This document shows positions 14,228-26,727 of a stretch of 64,000 nucleotides of DNA, piece after piece. This stretch comes from Ptiloglossa arizonensis (taxonomy: Eukaryota; Arthropoda; Insecta; Hymenoptera; Colletidae). How positions within the stretch are numbered: position 1 is the first letter of the stretch; every line of letters starts with the position of its first letter. A program made the translations under genes and the position numbers. The notes beneath the pieces were generated by a model. That model was not told where the DNA came from and ran no database searches. It was given only the letters and a program-made list of their open reading frames with translations. Location of the stretch: assembly GCF_051014685.1 (NCBI RefSeq), contig NW_027478417.1, positions 1,488,001 to 1,552,000 of the forward strand, in the 5' to 3' direction.

Positions 14228-14717
14228 TCAACCATTCCTTAACCTCAAACTCCCATATCTCGGGAACGGATTGACGAACACGAGAAATTCCTGTTGCATC
14301 TGAAAGCAGAAACTCGCCCGATTGCAAGGGTACGTGTATTTTTGCCCTAGGCCATAGTAGTTATTGGTTTCGAGTATCAGACATGCGAAAATTTTGATGG
14401 TTTCCAACCATTCCTTAACTTCAAACTCCCATATCTCGCGAACGAATTGACGAACTCGGAAATTCTTGTTGCATCTGAAAGCAGAAATTCGCCGGATTAC
14501 AGCGGTATGTGTATTTTTGCCCCAGGCCATATAAAGTTATTGGTCTCGAGTATCAGACTTGCGAAAATTTTGATGGTTTCTCAACCATTCCTTAATTTCA
14601 AACTCCCATATCTCGCGAACGGTTTGACAAACTCGAGAAATTCCTGTTACATCTGAAAGCAGAAACTCGCGCGATTACAACAGTATGTGTATTTTTCCCC
14701 TAGGCCTTTGTAGTTAT
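13814..14717 (+). repeat. Second occurrence of the 529-bp trimer, ~1.7 copies
   Basis: Matches 10455 onward at offset 3359, with the same two one-base deletions and the same minus-strand 100-codon frame (14228-14530). A one-base insertion (CATATAAAGTTATTGG) is private to this copy. It ends where TAGTTATTTG is replaced by TAGTTATGGG at about 14717. Confidence 0.8.
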
Positions 14718-15399
14718 GGGTTTCGAGTATCAGACTTGCGAAAATTTTGATGGTTTCTCAAACATTCCTTAATTTCAAACTCCCATATCTCGGGAACGGA
14801 TTGACGATCTCGAGGAATTCCTGTTGCATCTGAAAGTAGAAACACGCCCGATTACAATGGTGTGTGTTCTTTTCCCCTAGGCCATAGTAGTTTTTGGTTT
14901 CGAGTATCATACTTGCGAAATTTTTGATGGCTTCTCAACCATTCCTTAACTTCAAACTCCCATATCTCGCGAACGGATTGACGAACTCGAGAAATTCTTG
15001 TTGCATCTGAAAGTAGAAACTCGCCCGATTACAACGGTATGTGTATTTTTCCTCCTGGCCTCTGTAGTTATTGGTTTCGGGAATCAGACTTGCGAAAATT
15101 TTGATGGTTGCTCAACCATTCCTTAACTTCAAACTCCCATATCTCGCGAACGAATTGACGAACTCGAGAAGTTCTTGTTGCATCTGAAAGCAGAAATTCG
15201 CCGGATTACAGCGGTATGTGTATTTTTGCCCCAGGCCGTATTAGTTATTGGTTTCGAGTATCAGACTTGCGAAAATTTTGATGGTTTCTCAAACATTCCT
15301 TAACTTCAAACTCCCATATCTCGGGAACGGATTGACGATCTCGAGGAATTCCTGTTGCATCTGAAAGTAGAAACACGCCCGATTACAATGGTGTGTGTT

Positions 15400-15714
15400 C
15401 TTTTCCCCCAGGCCATATTAGTTATTGGTTTCAAGTATCAGACTTGCGAAAATTTTGATGGTTTCTCAACCATTCCTTAATTTCAAACTCCCATATCTCG
15501 CGAACGGATTGACAAACTCGAGAAATTCCTGTTGCATCTGAAAGCAGGAACTCGCGCGTTTACAACAGTATTTGTATTTTTCCCCTAGGCCTTTGTAGTT
15601 ATTTGTTTCGAGTATTAGACTTGCGAAAATTTTGATGGTTTCTCCACCATTCCTTAACCTCAAACTCCCATATCTCGGGAACGGATTGACGAACACGAGA
15701 AATTCCTCTTGCAT
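15400..15714 (+). repeat. Segment shared with 30081-30400
   Basis: Two monomers with CCCCAGGCCATATTAG, then ACAACAGTATTTGTATTT, TTATTTGTTTCGAGTATTAG, TTTCTCCACCATTC and TCGGGAACGG. The same order and rare changes appear around 30081-30400, in the mixed left edge of zone 4, showing another long-range copy. Confidence 0.7.
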
Positions 15715-16645
15715 CTGAAAGCAGAAACTCGCCCGATTACAAGGGTACGTGTATTTTTGCCCTAGGCCATAGTAGTTATTGGTTTCGAGTATCAGACATG
15801 CGAAAATTTTGATGGTTTCTCAACCATTCCTTAACTTCAAACTCCCATATCTCGCGAACGAATTGACGAACTCGAGAAATTCTTGTTGCATCTGAAAGCA
15901 GAAATTCGCCGGATTACAGCGGTATGTGTATTTTTGCACCAGGCCATATTAGTTATTGGTTTCGAGTATCAGACTTGCGAAAATTTTGATGGTTTCTCAA
16001 CCATTCCTTAATTTCAAACTCCCATATCTCGCGAACGGATTGACAAACTCGAGAAATTCCTGTTGCATCTGAAAGCAGAAACTCGCGCGATTACAACAGT
16101 ATGTGTATTTTTCCCCTAGGCCTTTCTAGTTATTTGTTTCGAGTATTAGACTTGCGAAAATTTTGATGGTTTCTCATCCATTCCTGAACGTCAAACTCCC
16201 ATATCTCGCGAACGGATTGACGAACTCGAGAAACTCCTATTGCATCTGAAAGTAGACACTCGCCCGATTACAACGGTATGTGCATGTTTCTCCTAGGCCT
16301 TTGTAGTTATTGGTCTCGGGAATCAGACTTGCGAAAATTTTGATGGTTGCTCAACCATTTCTTAACTTCAATCTCCCATATCTCGCGAACGAATTGACGA
16401 ACTCGAGAAATTCCTGTTGCATCTGAAAGCAGAAAGTCGCCCGATTTCAACGGTATGTTTATTTTTGCCCTAGGCCATAGTAGTTATTGGTTTCGAGTAT
16501 CAGACATGCGAATATTTTGATGGTTTCTCAACCATTCCTCAACTTCAAACTCCCATATCTCGCGAACGGATTGACGAACACGAGAAATTCCTATTGCATC
16601 TGAAAGCAGAAACTTGCCCGATTTCAACGGTATGTGTACTTTTCC

Positions 16646-17351
16646 CCTAGGCCTTTGTAGTTATTGGTTTCGGGAATCAGACTTGCGAAAATTTTGATGG
16701 TTTCTCAACCATTCCGTCACTTCTAACTCTTATATCTCGCGAACGCATTGACGAACTCGAGAAATTCCTGTTGCATCTGAAAGCAGAAACTCGCCCGATT
16801 ACAACGGTATGTGTATTTTCCCCTCGGCCATTGAAGTTATTGGTTTCAAATATCAGACATGCGAAAATTTTGATGGTTTCTCAACCATTCCTTAACTTCA
16901 AACTCCCATATCTCGCGAACGGATTGACGAACTCCAGAAATTCCTGTTGCATCTGAAAGTAGAAACTCGCCCGATTACACTGGTGTGTGTACTTTTCCCC
17001 TAGGCCTTTGTAGTTATTGATTTCGGGAATCAGACTTGCGAAAATTTTGATGGTCTCTCAACCATTCCGTGACTTCTAACTCTTATATCTCGCGAACGCA
17101 TTGACGAACTCGAGAAATTCCTGTTGCATCTGAAAGCAGAAACTCGCCCGATTACAACGGTATGTGTATTTTCCCCTCGGCCATTGAAGTTATTGGTTTC
17201 AAATATCAGACATGCGAAAATTTTGATGGTTTCTCAACCATTCCTTAATTTCAAACTCCCATACTATGCGAACGGATTGACGAACTCGAGAAATTCCTAT
17301 TGCATCTGAAAGCAGAAACTCGCCCGATTACATCGGTATATGTATTTTTGC
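16646..17351 (+). repeat. 353-bp dimeric repeat, two copies
   Basis: CCTAGG landmarks at 16646 and 16999 and the ACTCTTATATCTCGCG marker repeat at a 353-base offset. Monomer one is class D with CCGTCAC or CCGTGAC and GAACGCATTG; monomer two is class C with CCCCTCGGCCATTGAAG and CAAATATCAGACATGCG. A related class D monomer returns 707 bases further, at 17706. Confidence 0.8.
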
Positions 17352-18204
17352 CCTAGGCCATAGTAGTTATTGGTTTCGAGTATCAGACTTGCGAAAATTT
17401 TGATGGTTCCTCAACCATTCCTTAATTTCAAACTCCCATATCTCGCGAACGGATTGACGAACTCGAGAAATTCCTGTTGCATATGAAAGTAGAATCTCGC
17501 CCGATTACAACGGTATGTGTATTTTTCCCCTAGGACTTTGTAGTTATTGGTTTCGGGAATCAGACTTGCGAAAATTTTGATGGTTTCTCAACCATTCCTT
17601 AACTTCAAACTCCCATATCTCGCGAACGGATTGAAGAACTCCAGAAATTCCTGTTGCATCTGAAAGTAGAAACTCGCCCGATTACACTGGTGTGTGTACT
17701 TTTCCCCTAGGCCTTTGTAGTTATTGATTTCGGGAATCAGACTTGCGAAAATTTTGATGGTCTCTCAACCATTCCGTCACTTCTAACTCTTATATCTCGC
17801 GAACGCATTGACGAACTCGAGAAATTCCTGTTGCATCTGAAAGCAGAAACTCGCCCGATTACAGCGGTGTGTGTATTTTTGCCCTAGGCCTCTGTAGTTA
17901 TTGGTTTCGAGTATCAGACATGCGAAAATTTTGATGGTTTCTCAACCGTTCCTTAAATTCAAACTCTAATATCTCGCGAACGGATTGACGAACTCGAGAA
18001 ATTCCTGTTGCATCTGAAAGTAGAAACTCGCCCGATTACAAGGGTATGTGTATTTTTCCCCTAGGACTTTGTAGTTATAGGTTTCGGGAATCAGACTTGC
18101 GAAAATTTTGATGATATCTCAGCCATTCCTTAACTTCAAACTCCCATATCTCGCGAACGGATTGACGAACTCGAGAAATTCCTATTGCATCTGAAAGTAG
18201 ACAC

Positions 18205-19062
18205 TCGCCCGATTACAAGGGTATGTGTATTTTTCCCCTAGGACTTTGTAGTTATAGGTTTCGGGAATCAGACTTGCGAAAATTTTGATGGTTGTTCAAC
18301 CATTCCTTAACTTCAAACTCCCATATCTCGCGATGGAATTGACGAACTCGAGAAATTCTTGTTGCATCTGAAAGCAGAAACTCGCCCGATTACAACGGTT
18401 TGTGTACTTTTCCCCTAGGCCTCTGTAGTTATTGGTTTCGGGAATCAGACTAGCGAAAATTTTGATGGTTGCTCAACCATTCCTTAACTTCAAACTCCCA
18501 TATCTCGCGAATGAATTGACGAACTCGCGAAATTCTTGTTGCATCTGAAAGCAGAAACTCGCCCGATTACAACGGTATGTGTATTTTTCCCCTAGGCCAT
18601 TGTAGTTATTGGTTTCGAGTATCAGACATGCGAAAATTTTGATGGTTTCTCAACAATTCCTTAACTTCAAACTCCCATATCACGCGAACGGATTGACGAA
18701 CTCGAGAAATTCCTATTGCATCTGAAAGCAGAAACTCGCCCGATTACAACGGTATGTGTATTTTTGCCCTAGGCCATAGTAGTTATTGGTTTCGAGTATC
18801 AGACATGCAAAAATTTTGATGGTTTCTCAACCGTTCCTTAAATTCAAACCCCCATACCTCGCGAACGGATTGACGAACTCGAGAAATTCCTATTGCATCT
18901 GAAAGCAGAAACTCGCCCCATTACAATGGTGTGTGTACTTTTCTCCTAGGCCATTCCAGTTATTGGTTTCGAGTATCAGACCAGCGAAAATTTTTATGGT
19001 TTCTCATCCATTCCTGAACGTCAAACTCCCATATCTCGCGAACGGATTGACGAACTCGAGAA
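18205..19062 (+). repeat. ~858-bp block, copy 1 (offset 2300)
   Basis: Matches 20505-21362 at a constant offset of 2300 (13 x 177 minus 1). Rare shared markers include CAGACTAGCG (18449 and 20749), TCGCGATGGAATTG, TCTCGCGAATGAATTG, ACATGCAAAAATTTTG and CATCCATTCCTGAACGTC. Confidence 0.82.
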
Positions 19063-20504
19063 ACTCCTATTGCATTTGAAAGTAGACACTCGCCCGATTA
19101 CAACGGTATGTGCATGTTTCCCCTAGGCCTTTGTAGTTATTGTTCTCGGGAATCAGACTTGCGAAAATTTTGATGGTTGCTCAACCATTTCTTAACTTCA
19201 AACTCCCATATCTCGCGAACGAATTGACGAACTCGAGAAATTCCTGTTGCATCTGAAAGCAGAAAGTCGCCCGATTACAACGGTATGTGTATTTTTGCCC
19301 TAGGCCATAGTAGTTATTGGTTTCGAGTATCAGACATGCGAATATTTTGATGGTTTCTCAACCATTCCGTCACTTCTAACTCTTATATCTCGCGAACGCA
19401 TTGACGAACTCAAGAAATTCCTGTTGCATCTGAAAGCAGAAACTCGCCCGATTACAACGGCATGTGTATTTTCCCCTAGGCCATTGTAGTTATTGGTTTC
19501 AAATATCAGACATGCGAAAATTTTGATGGTTTCTCAACCATTCCTTAACTTCAAACTCCCATACTATGCGAACGGATTGACGAACTCGAGAAATTCCTAT
19601 TGCATCTGAAAGCAGAAACTCGCCCGATTACATCGGTATATGTATTTTTGCCCTAGGCCATAGTAGTTATTGGTTTCGAGTATCAGAATTGCGAAAATTT
19701 TGATGGTTTCTCAACCATTCCTTAACTTCAAACTCCCATATCTCGCGAACGGATTGACGAACTCGAGAAATTCCTGTTGCATATGAAAGTAGAATTTCGC
19801 CCGATTAGAACGGTATGTGTATTTTTCCCCTAGGACTTTGTAGTTATTGGTTTCGGGAATCAGACTTGCGAAAATTTTGATGGCTGCTCAACCATTCCTT
19901 AACTTCAAACTCCCATATCTCGCGATGGAATTGACGAACTCGAGAAATTCTTGTTGCATCTGAAAGCAGAACCTCGCCCGATTACAAGGGTATGTGTATT
20001 TTTCCCCTAGGACTTTGTAGTTATAGGTTTCGGGAATCAGACTTGCGAAAATTTTGATGGTTGCACAACCATTCCTTAACTTCAAACTCCCATATCTCGC
20101 GAACGAATTGACGAACTCGAGAAATTCCTATTGCATCTAAAAGCAGAAACTCGCCCGATTACAACGGTATGTGTATTTTTGCCCTAGGCCTCTGTAGTTA
20201 TTGGTTTCGAGTATCAGACATGCGAAAATTTTGATGGTTTATCAACAATTCCTTAACTTCAAACTCCCATATCACGCGAACGGATTGACGAACTCGAGAA
20301 ATTCCTGTTGCATCTGAAAGTAGAAACTCGCCCGATTACAAGGGTATGTGTATTTTTCCTCTAGGACTTTGTAGTTATAGGTTTCGGGAATCTGACTTGC
20401 GAAAATTTTGATGGTTGCACAACCATTCCTTAACTTCAAACTCCCATATCTCGCGAACGAATTGACGAACTCGAGAAATTCCTGTTGCATCTGAAAGCAG
20501 AAAG

Positions 20505-21362
20505 TCGCCCGATTACAAGGGTATGTGTACTTTTCCCCTAGGACTTTGTAGTTATAGGTTTCGGGAATCAGACTTGCGAAAATTTTGATGGTTGCTCAAC
20601 CATTCCTTAACTTCAAACTCCCATATCTCGCGATGGAATTGACGAACTCGAGAAATTCTTGTTGCATCTGAAAGCAGAAACTCGCCCGATTACAACGGTT
20701 TGTGTACTTTTCCCCTAGGCCTCTGTAGTTATTGGTTTCGGGAATCAGACTAGCGAAAATTTTGATGGTTGCTCAACCATTCCTTAACTTCAAACTCCCA
20801 TATCTCGCGAATGAATTGACGAACTCGCGAAATTCTTGTTGCATCTGAAAGCAGAAACTCGCCCGATTACAACGGTATGTGTATTTTTCCCCTAGGCCAT
20901 TGTAGTTATTGGTTTCGAGTATCAGACATGCGAAGATTTTGATGGTTTATCAACAATTCCTTAACTTCAAACTCCCATATCACGCAAACGGATTGACGAA
21001 CTCGAGAAATTCCTATTGCATCTGAAAGCAGAAACTCGCCCGATTACAACGGTATGTGTATTTTTGCCCTAGGCCATAGTAGTTATTGGTTTCGAGTATC
21101 AGACATGCAAAAATTTTGATGGTTTCTCAACCGTTCCTTAAATTCAAACTCCCATACCTCGCGAACGGATTGACGAACTCGAGAAATTCCTATTGCATCT
21201 GAAAGCAGAAACTCGCCCCATTACAATGGTGTGTGTACTTTTCTCCTAGGCCATTCCAGTTATTGTTTTCGAGTATCAGACCAGCGAAAATTTTTATGGT
21301 TTCTCATCCATTCCTGAACGTCAAACTCCCATATCTCGCGAACGGATTGACGAACTCGAGAA
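20505..21362 (+). repeat. ~858-bp block, copy 2 (offset 2300)
   Basis: Second copy of 18205-19062, differing by scattered substitutions (for example GAAGATTTTG near 20933, CACGCAAACGG near 20986). It diverges at about 21362, where the left copy reads AAACTCCTATTGC and this one reads AAATTCCTGTTGC. Confidence 0.82.
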
Positions 21363-24300
21363 ATTCCTGTTGCATCTGAAAGTAGAAACTCGCCCGATTA
21401 CAAGGGTATGTGTATTTTTCCCCTAGGACTTTGTAGTTACAGGTTTCGGGAATCAGACTTGCGAAAATTTTGATGGTTGCACAACCATTCCTTAACTTCA
21501 AACTCCCATATCTCGCGAACGAATTGACGAACTCGAGAAATTCCTGTTGCATCTGAAAGCAGAAAGTCGCCCGATTACAACGGTATGTGTATTTTTGCCC
21601 TCGGCCATAGCTGTTATTGGTTCCGAGTATCAGACATGCGAATATTTTGATGGTATCTCAACCATTCCTTAACTTCAAACTCCCATATCTCGCGAACGGA
21701 TTGACGAACTCCAGAACTTCCTGTTGCATCTGAAAGTAGAAACTCGCCCGATTACACTGGTGTGTGTACTTTTCCCCTAGGCCTTTGTAGTTATTGGTTT
21801 CGCGAATCAGACTTGCGAAAATTTTGATGGTATCTCAACCATTCCGTCACTTCTAACTCTTATATCTCGCGAACGCATTGACGAACTCGAGAAATTCCTG
21901 TTGCATCTGAAAGTAGAAACTCGCCCTATTACAACGGTATATGTATTTTCCCCTTGGCCATAGTAGTTATTGGTTTCGAATATCAGACATGCGAAAATTT
22001 TGATGGTTTCTCAACCATTCCTTAACTTCAAACTCCCATATTAATGGAACGGATTGACGAACTCGAGATATTCCTATTGCATCTGAAAGCAGAAACTCGC
22101 CCGATTACATCGGTGTGTGCATTTTTGCCCTAGGCAATAGTAGTTATTGGTTTCGAGTATCAGACTTGCGAAAATTTTGATGGTTTCTCAACCATTCCTT
22201 AACTTCAAACTCACATATCGCGCGAACGGATTGACGAACACGAGAAATTCCTACTGCATCTGACAGCAGAAACTCGCCCGATTTCAACGGTATGTATACT
22301 TTTCCCCTAGGCCATTCCAGTTATTGGTTTCGAGTATCAGACCAGCGAAAATTTTGATGGTTTCTCAACCATTCCTTAATTTCAAACTCCCATATCTCGC
22401 GAACGGATTGACGAACTCGACAAATTCTTCTTGCATCTGAAAGCAGAAACTCGCCCGATTACAACGGTATGTGTATTTTTCCCCTAGGCCATTGTAGTTA
22501 TTGGTTTGGAGTATCAGACTTGCGAAAATTTTGATGGTTTCTCAACCATCCCTTAACTTTAAACTCCCATATCTTGCGAACGGATAGACGAACTCGAGAA
22601 ATTCCTGTTTCATCTGAAAGTAGAAATTCGCCCGATTACAACGGTATGTGTATTTTTCCCCTAGGCCATTGTAGTTATTGGTTTCGAGTATCAGACTTGC
22701 GAAAATTTTGATGGTTTCTCAACCATTCCTTAATTTCAAACTCCCATATCTCGCGAACGGATTGACGAACTCGCGAAGTTCCTGTTGCTTCTGAAAGTAG
22801 AAACTCGCCCCATTACAATGGTGTGTGTACTTTTGCCCTAACCCATAGTAGTTATGGGTTTCGAGTATCAGACTTGCGAAAATTTTGATGGTTTGTCAAC
22901 CACTCCTTCACTTCAAACTCCCATATCTCGCGAACGGATTGACGAACTCGAGAAATTCCTATTGCATCTGAAAGCAGAAACTCTCCCGATTACAACGGTA
23001 TGTGTATTTTTGCCCTAGGCCTCTGTAGTTATTGGTTTCGAGTATCAGACTTGCGAAAATTTTGATGGTTTCTCACCCGTTCCTTAAATTCAAACTCCCA
23101 TATCTCGCGAACGGATTGACGAACTCGCGAAGTTCCTGTTGCTTCTGAAAGTAGAAACTCGCCCCATTACAATGGTGTGTGTACTTTTCCCCTAACCCAT
23201 AGTAGTTATGGGTTTCGAGTATCAGACTTGCGAAAATTTTGATGGTTTGTCAACCACTCCTTCACTTCAAACTCCCATATCTCGCGAACGGATTGACGAA
23301 CTCGAGAAATTCCTGTTGCCTCTGAAAGTAGAAACACGCCCCATTACAATGGTGTGTACTTTTCCCCTAACCCATAGTAGTTATGGGTTTCGAGTATCAG
23401 ACTTGCGAAAATTTTGATGGTTTGTCAACCACTGCTTCACTTCAAACTCCCATATCTCGCGAACGGATTGACGAACTCGAGAAATTCCTGTTTCATCTGA
23501 AAGTAGAAACTCGCCCGATTACAACGGTATGTGTATTTTCCCCAAGGCCATTGTAGTTATTGGTTTCGAATATCAGACATTTTAAAATTTTGATGGTTGC
23601 ACAACCATTCATTAACTTCAAACTCCCATATCTCGCGAACGAATTGACGAACTCGACAAATTCTTCTTGCATCTGAAAGCAGAAACTCGCCCGATTACAG
23701 CGGTGTGTGTATTTTTGCCCTAGGCCATAGTAGTTATTGGTTTCGAGTATCAGACTTGCGAAATTTTTGATGGTTTCTCAACCATTCCTTAATTTCAAAC
23801 TCCCATATCTCGCGAACGGATTGACGAACTCGAGAAATTCCTGTTGCATCTGAAAGTAGAATCTCGCCCCATTACAATGGTGTGTGTACTTTTCCCCTTA
23901 GGCCATTCCAGTTATTGGATTCGAGTATCAGACCAGCGAAATTTTTGATGGTTGCACAACCATTCCTTAACTTCAAACTCCCATATCTCGCGAACGAATT
24001 GACGAACTCGACAAATTCTTATTGCATCTGAAAGCAGAAACTCGCCCGATTACAGCGGTGTGTGTATTTTTCCCCTAGGACTTTGTAGTTATTGGTTTCG
24101 GGAATCAGACTTGCGAAAATTTTGATGGTTGCACAACCATTCCTTAACTTCAAACTCCCATATCTCGCGAACGAATTGACGAACTCGACAAATTCTTATT
24201 GCATCTGAAAGCAGAAACTCGCCCGATTACAGCGGTGTGTGTATTTTTGCCCTAGGCCATAGTAGTTATTGGTTTCGAGTTTCAGACTTGCGAAAGTTTT

Positions 24301-25215
24301 GATGGTTTCTCAACCATTCCTTAACTTCAAACTCCCATATCTCGCGAACGGATTGACGAACACTAGAAATTCCTATTGCATCTAACAGCAGAAACTCGCC
24401 CGATTTCAACGGTATGTGTACTTTTCCCCCAGGCCATTCCAGTTATTGGTTACGAGTATCAGACCAGCGAAAATATTGATGGTTTCTCAACCATTCCCTA
24501 ACTTCAAACTCCCATATCTCGCGAACGGATTGACGAACTCGACAAATTCTTATTGCATCTGAAAGCAGAAACTCGCCCGATTACAGCGGTGTGTGTATTT
24601 TTCCCCTAGGCCATTGTAGTTATTGGTTTCGAATATCAGACATTTGAAAATTTTGATGGTTGCACAACCATTCATTAACTTCAAACTCCCATATCTCGCG
24701 AACGAATTCACGAACTCGACAAATTCTTCTTGCATCTGAAAGCAGAAACTCGCCCGATTACAGCGGTGTGTGTATTTTTGCCCTAGGCCATAGTAGTTAT
24801 TGGTTTCGAGTATCAGACTTGCGAAAATTTTGATGGTTTCTCAACCATTCCTTAATTTCAAACTCCCATATCTCGCGAACGGATTGACGAACTCGAGAAA
24901 TTCCTGTTGCATCTGAAAGTAGAATCTCGCCCCATTACAATGGTGTGTGTACTTTTCCCCTTAGGCCATTCCAGTTATTGGATTCGAGTATCAGACCAGC
25001 GAAATTTTTGATGGTTCCTCAACCATTCCTTAACTTCAAACTCCCATATCTCGCGAACGGATTGACGAACTCGAGAAATTCCTGTTTCATCTGAAAGTAG
25101 AAACTCGCCCGATTACAACGGTATGTGTATTTTCCCCTAGGCCATAGTAGTTATTGGTTTCGAGTATCAGACTTGCGAAAATTTTGATGGTTTCTCAACC
25201 ATTCCTTAACTTCAA

Positions 25216-25818
25216 ACTCCCATATCGCGCGAACGGATTGACGAACACGAGAAATTCCTATTGCATCTAACAGCAGAAACTCGCCCGATTTCAACGGTAT
25301 GTGTACTTTTCCCCCAGGCCATTCCAGTTATTGGTTACGAGTATCAGACCAGCGAAAATATTGATGGTTTCTCAACCATTCCCTAACTTCAAACTCCCAT
25401 ATCTCGCGCACGGATTGACGAACTCCCGAAGTTCCTGTTGCCTCTGAAGGTAGAAACTCGCCCCATTACAATGGTGTGTGTACTTTTCCCCTAGGCCATT
25501 CCAGTTATTCGTTTCCAGTATCAGACTTGCGAAATTTTTTATGGTCTCTCAACCATTCCTTAACTTCAAGCTCCCATATCTCGCGAACGGATGGACGAAC
25601 TCGAGAAATTCCTGTTTCATCTGAAAGTAGAAATTCGCCCGATTACAACGGTATGTGTATTTTTCCCCTAGGCCATTGTAGTTATTGGTTTCGAGTATCA
25701 GACATGCGACAATTTTTATGGTTGCTCAACCATTCCTTAACTTCAAACTCCCATATCTCGCGAACGAATTGACGAACTCGAGAAATTCTTGTTGCATCTG
25801 AAAGCAGAAACTCGCCCG
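25216..25818 (+). repeat. Zone 3 copy of 5404-6006 (offset 19812)
   Basis: Shared rare variants include CATCTAACAGCAG (25264 and 5452), GGTTACGAGTATC, TCTCGCGCACGG, TTCGTTTCCAGTATC, ATTTTTTATGGTCTC and CATGCGACAATTTTTATGG. It ends where this copy reads TACAACGGTATGTG and the zone 1 copy reads TACAAGGGTACGTG. Confidence 0.8.
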
Positions 25819-26000
25819 ATTACAACGGTATGTGTATTTTTCCCCCAGGCCTTTGTAGTTATTTGTTTCGAGTATCAGACATGCGAAAATTTTGATGGTT
25901 TCTCAACAATTCCTTAACTTCAAACTCCCATATCTCGCGAACGGATTGACGACCACGAGAAATTCCTATTGCATCTGAAAGCAGAAACTCGCCCGATTAC

Positions 26001-26520
26001 AAGGGTACGTGTATTTTTGCCCTAGGCCATAGTAGTTATTGGTTTCGAGTATCAGACGTGCGAAAATTTTGATGATTTCTGAACCATTCCTTAACTTCAA
26101 ACTTCCATATCACGCGAACGAATTGACGAACTCGAGAAATTCTTGTTGCATCTGAAAGCAGAAATTCGCCGGATTACAGCGGTATGTGTATTTTTGCCCT
26201 AGGCCATAGTAGTTATTGGTTTCGAGTATCAGACTTGCGAAAATTTTGATGGTTTCTCAACCATTCCTTAATTTCAAACTCCCATATCTCGCGAACGGAT
26301 TGACAAACTCGAGAAATTCCTGTTGCATCCGAAAGTTGAAACTCGCCCCATTACAATGGTGTGTGTACTTTTCCCCTAGGCCACTCCAGTTATTGGTTTC
26401 GAGTATCAGACCAGCGAAATTTTTGATGGTTTCTGAACCATTCCTTAACTTCAAACTCCCATATCTCGCGAACAGATTGACGAACTCGAGAAATTCCTGT
26501 TTCATATGAAAGTAGAAACT
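26001..26520 (+). repeat. Zone 3 copy of 6012-6531 (offset 19989)
   Basis: Continues the alignment above, but the offset has grown by exactly 177, so one extra monomer (about 25819-26000, with CCCCCAGGCCTTTG and CGACCACGAG) sits between the two aligned parts. Markers include CATCCGAAAGTTG, GGCCACTCCAG and AACTTCCATATCACGCG. Confidence 0.78.
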
Positions 26521-26727
26521 CGCCCGATTACAACGGTGTGTGTATTTTTCCCCTAGGCCATTGTAGTTATTGGTTTCGAGTATCAGACTTGCGAAAATTT
26601 TGATGGTTTCTCAACCATTCCTTAACTTCAAACTCCCATATCTTGCGAACGGATAGACGAACTCGAGAAATTCCTGTTTCATCTGAAAGTGGAAATTCGC
26701 CCGGTTACAACGGTATGTGTATTTTTC

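Larger units (their letters stand above)
1..16164 (+). repeat. Zone 1: class A/B/C-rich mosaic
   Basis: About 91 monomers. Class A carries TTTTTGCCCTAGGCCATAG with GAGTATCAGAC; class B carries CTTTTCCCCTAGGCCATTCC with CAGACCAGCG; class C carries CCATTGTAG with ATATCAGACATGCG. Zone markers include CGCCGGATTACAGCGG, GCGCGATTACGATGG, CATATTATGCGAACGG and the GAGTATTAG/TTATTTG pair. The class D GGGAATCAG form is present but sparse. Several blocks are copied within the zone (listed separately). No genes. Confidence 0.8.
16165..21944 (+). repeat. Zone 2: class D-rich satellite
   Basis: About 33 monomers enriched for the class D form: CCTTTG, CCTCTG or ACTTTG before TAGTTAT, then TTTCGGGAATCAGACTTGCG. 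Markers absent from or rare in zone 1 are CCGTCACTTCTAACTCTTAT (16714, 17067 with one change, 17774, near 19367 and 21843), TCGCGATGGAATTGACG (near 18330 and 20633), GTTATAGGTTTCGGG and ATTACACTGGTGTGTG. The switch near 16165 is marked by CATCCATTCCTGAACGTC. Confidence 0.75.

Noticed and set aside
23160..23400. CCCCTAACCC resembling a telomere repeat
   Set aside because: It is a single-base variant of the CCCCTAGGCC landmark, present once per monomer in a few copies and never tandem.
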